From Strix aluco (Eukaryota; Chordata; Aves; Strigiformes; Strigidae), in the NCBI RefSeq assembly GCF_031877795.1, contig NC_133948.1:8850948-8914947 (forward strand): a stretch of 64,000 bases of DNA. The letters run 5' to 3'. Under the pieces are notes generated by a model that was given only the letters and a program-made list of their open reading frames with translations, was not told the origin of the DNA and did not search any database. The translations under genes and the position numbers were made by a program. How positions within the stretch are numbered: the stretch's first letter is position 1; the number at the start of each line of letters is the position of its first letter. Below, piece by piece: positions 11,982 to 20,900 of the stretch.

Positions 11982-14900
11982 CTATTAAAAAAAATAAATA
12001 CATTATTTATTCATAAACAGTTATATTAACATGCCCTCATAGCATCACTTTCTGCTCCAGAGTAAAAAAAAAATAAAAATCATTGGCCATTCTGCAGCTT
12101 GCATGCAAATGCTTCCAGTCAGTCAGCCTTGGAAAAACATTCTTGTGCAATCGATACGAGATTGCAGCATTGATAACTGGACCAGTGCCAGCACTGCACT
12201 TGCACAAGCAGAGTCCAGCAGATGGGTATGATTATTGTAGACAGGATTGCTTCGCACGGGCGGAAGGCAGCAGCTCTAACACAGTCAGGTTGCTGGGAGC
12301 GCTCTGAGCAACCTCGTACCAACCCGGAGGACAGACAGCACAGGTTCGAGCTGGTCACTGAGCCAAGGGCAGCACCACACAGCCCTACGCAGTTCAGGAC
12401 AGCCACAGAGGATGGCTCACACCCCAGTGGCCTCCTCCACTGAGCAAAGGTGTAAGTGGCAGACAGCACACTCCTCTGCCACGCTATTTTAGCCTTACCA
12501 GCATGGGCAGGCACGTAACAACAGCAGAGGAGAGGTACTGAGATGGGATTCGTTCTACTTGCCTGGATGTCCCTATGGAAGAAATCTACCACAACTACTT
12601 TCCCTCAGCTATACTCTTCCCCAGAAGTGGCAAGAGAAAGTACCTTGTGCTTTTTGTAGAAACACAGTGTCACAGGCAGTCTCCAGCTGTTCTAAAATTC
12701 CTAACTGAACAGCCTCAGGACTTCAATCAATTGTAGTAAACAGCTGGAGGAAACACGAAGTTGTCTCAAACATCTTTTGTCTCAGATACTGAGGGATAAC
12801 TTGGTTTTGGCTCTTATACAGTCTTTTAGAAAGGCTAAGAAATTAAGTAAAGCTACAGTCAAGCTAAATTCAAAGGGAACGTTATATGGATTGTGTTCAG
12901 TTGTGATAGCAGGTAGCCTGGAATGGAAGACACACAAGCACTTAAAAAGAAGAGAGAAGAAACAGCAAAGAGAAAAAGTATACAAGTATTTCAGAAAAAG
13001 CCTAAGTAGCAGCAAGACAATCTTTTTTGGCACAGGAAAGAATATTCTGTTTACCTGATCAATAATTTTAAGTATAGCAATTTTGAAGAGCTCTAAAGCA
13101 GCCCACAGAGCAGACAGGCTAGCATTTAACTAGCTCAGCTAAATCAAGCTAACTGAAATTGCTGTAGGTATTGATCTGATTGAAGTTTAATCACATCGGT
13201 CCTGCTCAAGACAAATTATCTTAGAGACAGTGCTTTGGTGATAAGGAAAAGGAATAAAACAGACACAGCTGACAGACAGACAGGCAAAGATCCAGAATTG
13301 TTTTCTCCTTCACGAGCAACCTTGATGTTAGTGGAGTGGATCTTTCCACTACATCCACTTATAGATGCTACTGCAAAAACACACTAATACAACTTGAACA
13401 TAATACAAAACTTTCCCTTAGTAAAGAATTCCCAAAACCAGATCTTTGATTATGTAAGATCAAATTCACGTCACCTCAAAAAGATGCATCCAGTCAGATG
13501 CTCTTATTTGTTGTCTTTTCCAACAGTCCCCACAGCCATTATCCTCAGGAGGTTTATGGGAAGCAGAAGCTTATGGTATTAAAGAGGCTGTTCAGACGTA
13601 CAAAAAGGTTTTTAGAATTAGAATGGAAGTGTTCTAATTTTCAAATTTGTCCTCCCTCTGCAAATTAATCCTGTGATGAAGTTGCAGAAGCAGCTGCTCA
13701 CAATGCAGGCACCGATGTCCAACCACTTCAAACCAGCCAAACGACGACGTCTCCTAGCTGAGCGGTGCCATACACCACACTACTTCAGTAAAACCACGAC
13801 CTTTTAAAGAACACGGATAAACACGTGATCCAACACGTACCTGCACACAATATAGCGGATCACGTTGGCATGGCAGACAAAGATCTCATAGCTGTCTTCT
13901 TCCTGCTTTGCATCAGCTCTATGAATGAAGTTTCGAAAAGCAGCCTCAATTCGAGCTCCATCTTCGTAATACTGCTGATGGCACAGAGTTCAGAATTAAA
14001 CACAGCTCCGAGCAGCACGTGCCATTGCCTGCATTTGCAGATGGGCTGTGTCTTCTAAACAGTTCTTTACAGGGATGCACGCTTGAGGTTGAACTAATGC
14101 TTAAGGATTGTAAGTTATTTTAACTGTTCTATACACTTACTGGGGAGGAGAAAAGTAGGCAATTATCTCAGGTCTGTGATGAAAAGCAACACCTCAGACA
14201 CTGCACGTTATCACTACAGTCAACTTAAAGGATATTAGAAAAACCCACAAAAAACCCAAACAACACAAATACAGAAAAAAAACCCCAAACAACTTTAAAT
14301 AAAAAGTTACCACAGCTTCTGGTTTCCAGTGAGAGACTGGAGGGTCTGGCTCTATAGGTGCTCCCTCTCTCAGCAGATCAGTACTAATTTTTTTGACTCC
14401 TGAAATATTAAATACACATTCAGAAAGGAGTTGTTACTTCACATGCTACTGCAAAGAGGCCCACAACTCTACAGTCAATACATTTTTCATATTCTTTCTT
14501 CAAGGAAGTCTTCCTCTCCATCCTAAAGACCATTTTAGTCTATGCACTTGCTGTCAAGGTGTGTGAATCTCTCCAACACAACTATTTCATCAGCAGCAAG
14601 ATGAAGTTTACTCCAACTGAGAACAGCCAGACCAGCCTGGCACAGCAAGTTGAGTCTTCCCAGTCTGCTGCACTTTGAAGAAATGCATTTGCAAGGATGT
14701 TAATCTAAAGCTGTATGTCAGTTAATGCTTACTGCTAATTAATGCAAGATAATGCACAGATTTGGTTAAGAGAACTGACTTTCAGCTTGTCATACCTGAT
14801 ATTCTGCTAAAATACCAGACAATTATCTATGGTCAAACAGTTTAGATACTGGTATGTCTGAACAGCAGGAAAATAAAAAAAAACACACCACATAAACCAA

Positions 14901-17900
14901 ACCAAACACCAGCACCACCCCAAACACCCATATAAACAAAGTAGCCACCCACCCACATTAAAAAATCCCTACGCCTTTGTGAGTGTGCCACATCTTCCCC
15001 CGCACACAGGACAGACAGCACACGAGGTGGGCCTCATAACTACCCCAGCAAGCATCGCTACAAAAACTGGAGTTTATGATCCTCTCTCCTGTGCTATTGC
15101 CCTGAGACTATGGACTGAGCCAATCCTGATGACTTGTGACAGTCTTTGCTTTACAAAACATGTAAGTGAAGAGCAACCAGCAGAGTTCTACAAAGCAGTA
15201 CACGCAGGTAGCAGCTAGTCACTCAGAGGGGCAGATCCCTCTTATATTTTTAAAGATGAACTGGAAAAAAAGCAGAATTAGGGTTGTTAGTTTCTTTATA
15301 AATATAGACATATTCATACAAGGCTAGAAGTTGGCTAAATAACATCTCAACCTTATGGACAAGCTTAGAGTTCTACTGGAAGCAGTTTTACAGATCAGAG
15401 GACAATGAAAAATTAAGGGAAGTCACTTACCTGGGAGATGTTTGCTTATAATTTCAGTTGTTTCAGTTGCTCTAGTCATGGAGGAGTGGATAATCTGATC
15501 AAATTTTAATCCCAAACTTGCCAGCCTGTGTCCAGTCAGTTCAGCCTGCTCTCGACCTTAAAAATTATATTAATTATATAAATTGGTGACATTCATGTAA
15601 GCGCCTCACACAAACTACCAAAAAAGTTATTCAGTAGTCATAAAAGGTCTCCATCAATGTCAGGTTTTTTTCCTTTCAAAAAGTAATTGGAAAATATTTT
15701 TACCAGAGTCACTACTTATTCAGATCAAGCGTATTAGCTGGACAATTTCAAGTTGTATTTCCATCAGCAGGAAAAATTAATTGTTGGGCTTTTTCATGAA
15801 AATAAAAAACGTTTAAAAACCCAAACTTATTCAGAGACTTGCACTAAAGTATTTAATATCCCTGCTAGCCCCATCCCAAAGGAGCCATTTCCAGTGAAGG
15901 ACAGTGCTGCCCCAAGCCATGTGCCATCTCTGTGTTCGGGGAGCACAGACGAGGAAGCTGTGTCAAACAGACCCACTCAGACCTGACAGTGCATTTTTCA
16001 TAAAGGCAACATCATCTCGGAACAGTTAAGAACCACAGAGGTTGCCAGGGAAGGCTTCATTCCATCTTTCAGGTAGGTAGGTGAAAAGCCAACAGACAGT
16101 GTAAGTAACTTACCGAAGGCACAGGATGAGACAGGATTAAGATTATACTTTGCTACCAGTTTAAGATAGCACCTTAGTCCTGAAATTAGCAGTTCACTCC
16201 TGTTTGCACACTGGTGATTAAGACTTGGGAGGAAAAAAGGTGTTTATACTAAACATTTGTAACTAGACTTCCAAAATCTCAAGCAGCACTGCACAATAAT
16301 AATTCTTCCCCCCTCGAAACAGTCTTGTCATACATATATCAAGAAAGTGTCCGCTGCCTTTAAAGTACACTATTAAAAATAATACTAATTAACATTTGAG
16401 ACCTAGTCACAGGATCAATGAATTAACACTGACAGAGGTTATCCTCATTTCATGTAACTGACTACCAGTATTCCCAGAAACAGTGCTTAGCAGCAAAAGT
16501 GAAGTGTATTTAATTATAAACACTCCAACTGAAAGTTAGGGGTAATTTTTTTTTTATAAATCAGCAAATTAACGAACAGAAACAAGCCACCTTTTAAGAG
16601 AAATCTATCCCAAAGTTAGTCATGGAGCTAAGCTTAAAAGCCTTAGCCCTGGGGAATTATGTCAGCTAGCATGAAAATTCGCTCAAGCAACCTTAAGATA
16701 ACTGGAAGTTTCTTTTGTGAAATTTCTTTATAACTGAGTGTGTTTAGAACTCCATAAAGCATGTTTTAATTTTGGATTTAGAGGATCAAAAAATGAAAAA
16801 CAAACTTACTCATGACATCTTTCTGCCACAAAGAATCCAGAAAGCGGATTAAGGTTTGGCAGTGAGGCCCAGAACAGAGTTACTGACCTGTACTCATCAG
16901 GACAGCAGCACATGAAAAACCATTTTCTCAAAAGGCAAAGTACCTTCTGGTAATACATACCAAGTGGGGTCAGAGTTCTGTCTTTATCAGCACGGCCATC
17001 CAAATTATATTGAGAGTGACGGATAAGGAATATGTGCCTGGTGGCTTTTGCTTTGCAGTGATCTAAGCGTGAGGCAAGTTCTTCTTCCCCAGTCTCTTCA
17101 TTTTTCTTTTTGAGGTTGATAAGAGCCAGTGGTTCACGTCTAAACAAACACATTTAAAACATCATTTTTACATAGGGGAGACTAAAAGGCAGAGGAATTT
17201 TACATTTGGATAGTCTTGCCTTGTTTCTAGATATAGCTGAAGTACTAAAATTGACTGTTTAGCCATTTATATTGTAAAACTGATTCAAACCATGGTGCAA
17301 GAGCTATAAATAAAAGCCTGCATTAAAAAAAAAGTTAATGCCATAGGTTAAAAGGTGTGACTGACACAGATAAATTTGCTGTTAGCAGCAACAGCGACCT
17401 CTCAACTAAATCTTGGGGGGAAAAAAAAAAGCAACAAATGCAATAGAAAAAGTTAAATCCTAATGCAAACAGATGGTGTACACTAAAACATATGAAAGCT
17501 ACAGTCTATCTGGACAAGAAGATTATAAACACTAGCAGAGATTTCATATTTGAATTCCTGTCGATTCAATAGTTGTTCTTGGGATTTTCACTGATTTTCA
17601 GTCACAGGTATAATGGTAGGTTTTTTGACAAGAAAAACTAACCATGAATGATACCCAGGAAAAGAGGAAGAGGTGTTGACTGATCATAAAGGAAAGAAAA
17701 CATTCTGTATCTAAAAGGCCCTGTGACAACACCTACAAAACTTGCACTTCATCAATCACATTTACATTCAATGACTAAACACCCCCCCCAACAGTTTCCT
17801 AGAAAGACTCCAACTTCCAGCAGCGCACACTGAGAATTATTTTGTGCTTTAGGTCACATCAGGTCTCTCTGGTAACACTTTTTTATTTTTCAGCCTGGAG

Positions 17901-20900
17901 TGTTTATTTATCCTTTCATCTTTTTCACCACTCTCTCCCTTCATGCCACTTTAACCTTTCTTCCATTTTGTCACACCGCACGCTAGTCTCCCTTTCAGCA
18001 TACCAGAACCTTCTCTCCTGCACACCTCCCAGGCAGTGCATCCGGTTCCTCAAGAGGACACCAGTCACAGAGGATCCTCTCCTCCCTCCCCCGGTATCAC
18101 AGATTAGTGCCACAGATTTCCCACTGCTGACACCAACGCTACGCTACCATCATCAACCCTGTCCAAATCTTTCACAGATTAGTCTTCTGGTCCTGTCTCT
18201 GCACTGATCCTCGTACCCCATTAATACAAATCCTTTTGCTATGTCTCTCCACCTCAGAGCGTAAATCCTTTCCCTTGATCTCATACCTAAAGAAGTTAAT
18301 TTATTTAATTCATACCAGACCTCACTACTTCCATTATTATAATTAAACTTGTTTCTTTATTTGTCTACAGATTTTTTTAATCCAGAATATAATTTTTGTT
18401 CAGTTTGAGACAAAGTAATTTAGTCACAGAAAACTGCTGCTTCACATACCTATTTCTACAGTTCACAGCCAGATTGGCTTTAAAAAGCCCTGCATCCATT
18501 TTGCTGGTAAAGACTTGATTTCTATTAAACAATGAGGCTCAACACATTCCTTAACCTGTTAAAGTTCAGCAAGGCATCAGAAATGAAACAACAGTCCAAT
18601 AACAAGAAGTTCCATTCCTATTTCATAGGATACCTCCTTTGATTCAGTAAAAACTATATTGGTGAAAAAATACATTAGGAAAACAGAAAAATGTCTGAAA
18701 AATTCAAGCACATTTGTAAACATAGGGATTATTTCATCCTACTGCAGAAACACGTAACAAGAAATGCCTGGGTGAAACTCCCATCCTCTGCCCCCCAGCA
18801 CCTCTGAAGTTACTTGATAGCTACATGTGCTTTCAAAAGCAACAGATGCTTTAACAAGTCATGAGTAGATAACCAAACTTAATAATATTTTCTCATAAGA
18901 TAGTTTTAGAAAGTTTATGACCAGGAAAATTTTTAATACTGCTAAGACTTGTCAGTCTCACCTCTGTGCCCAGCAAGATCATGGAGCTGATCCTCCAGGA
19001 AACTGTGCTGGGGCACATGGAAAATAAGGAGATGATTGGTGACAGCCAACATGGCTTCACTAAGGGGAAATCATGCCTGACAAATGTGGTGGCCTTCTAT
19101 GACGGGGTTACAGTGCTGGTAAGGGAAGAGCAACTGACGTCATCTACCTGGACTTGTGCAAAGCTTCTGACACTGTCCCACACGACATCCTTGTCTCTAA
19201 ATTGGAGAGACGCGGATGTGACGGATGGACCACTCGGTGGATCAGGAATTGGCTGGATGGTCACACTCAAAGAGTTGGGGTCAGTGGCTCGATGTCCAGC
19301 TGGAGAGCGGTGACGAGTGGCGTCCTCAGGGGTTGGTGTTGGGACTGGTGCTGTTTAACATCTTTGTTGGTGACACGGACAGTGGGACTGAGTGCACCCT
19401 CAGCAAGTTCCCCAATGACACTGAGCTGTGTGGTACAGTCGACAACGCTGGAGGGAAGGGATGTGCCATCCAGAGGGACCTGGACAGGCTGGAGAGGTGG
19501 CCTGTGCCAACCTCATGAAGTTCAACAAGGTCAAGTACAAGGTCCTGTCCATGGACTGGGGCAATCCCAAGCACAAACACAGGCTGGGTGAGGAGTGGAT
19601 GGAGAGCAGCCCTGCAGTGGGGGTACCAGTGCACTTGGGGGTACCAGTGGATGGAAAACTATCTGTGAGCCAGCAATGTGCGCTTGCAGCCCAGAAAGCC
19701 AACCGTGTCCTGGGCTGCATCAAGAGAAGTGTGGCCAGCAGGTCAAGGGAGGGGATTCTCCCCCTCTACTCCACTCTCATGAGACCCCACCTGGAGTCCT
19801 GTGTCCAGCTCTGGGGGCACCAACATCAGAAGGACATGGACCTGCTCAAGCGGGTCCAGAGGAGGCCACAAAGATGATCAGGGGACTGGAGCAGCTCCCT
19901 TATAAGGACAGGCTGAGAGAGTTGGGGGTGTTCAGCCTGGAGAAGAGAAGGCTCTGGGGAGACCTTCTAGTGGCCTTCCAGGACTTAAAGGGGGCTAAAG
20001 GAAAGGTGGGGAGGGACTCTTTATCAGGGGGTGTAGAGATACGATGAGGAGTTGTTAGCTGTTGGAAATTAGGTATTGGAAAATTGGGTATTGGAAGTGT
20101 GAGGAAGGCAAAAGAGCAAAACAGTGAGAAATCTGCAAAGCATACATTTTCCTTGACACAGAGTGCCCAAAATAAACACGGGACCGGACGGAGGTCCAGT
20201 GATTTGTGTCTGATGTGGCACGAAGGAGGAATGCGAAGCAGGGTGCAGCCCGCACAGTCCCATTCTTTCACTTCAAGGACAGATTTATCTCCTGTTCTGC
20301 TTGGTTCCCTCGAAATATGATTTTTTGTAGCAACCCGCCAACTCTGTGCCTCATCCTCCCTTCTTTCCCACACAACCCAGCTGCACCCATCGTACCAAGT
20401 CGACTTTGCTTCCCGTCCTCCCTCTTTTTCCCACAAAAACCAGCCGTACCCCTTGGCACCATGAAACTATGTATTAATGATAGAATAATGATTTGACTAC
20501 AGTCCCACGCACTCACCATACCTACTACAATAAACAGTACCCCAAGTTTGTACCTAGCTTGGAGGGACGATAATCCGACGCCAAATCGGAGGGACAGATC
20601 GACGGGTTTGTGATCTCACCCCCCCTCCCAGAAGGGACACCTTTTGGTAAGATTCCCTCAGCTACGCCAAGTGTATCCCCGGGAACTTAGCGTGTGTGAT
20701 TGCAATCGTTTTTGTTTTGGTTTTCTTTGTGTAGTGCTATAGAGCCAACCTGGAGTTTGTGCATTTATGACAGGCAATCTTAAAGAATCTGTAAATGTTG
20801 CATGAAAATAAACCGTACTATTCGTGAATCTGACGGTTTCTCCTGAGTGCCTGCTTGGGCTGGGTCAGACTTATAGTCATGGTCCCAATTGGTTTACCTA

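Noticed and set aside
12119-12592. 157-codon minus-strand ORF in PGAM5 intron 5
   Set aside because: No recognisable domain, Cys/Ser-rich random composition, and no poly(A) or promoter signals. Kept only as a base-composition observation.
19900-20436. 178-codon minus-strand ORF over the CR1/LTR boundary
   Set aside because: Composite of two unrelated mobile elements. Not a viral gene, since the insert is a solo LTR.
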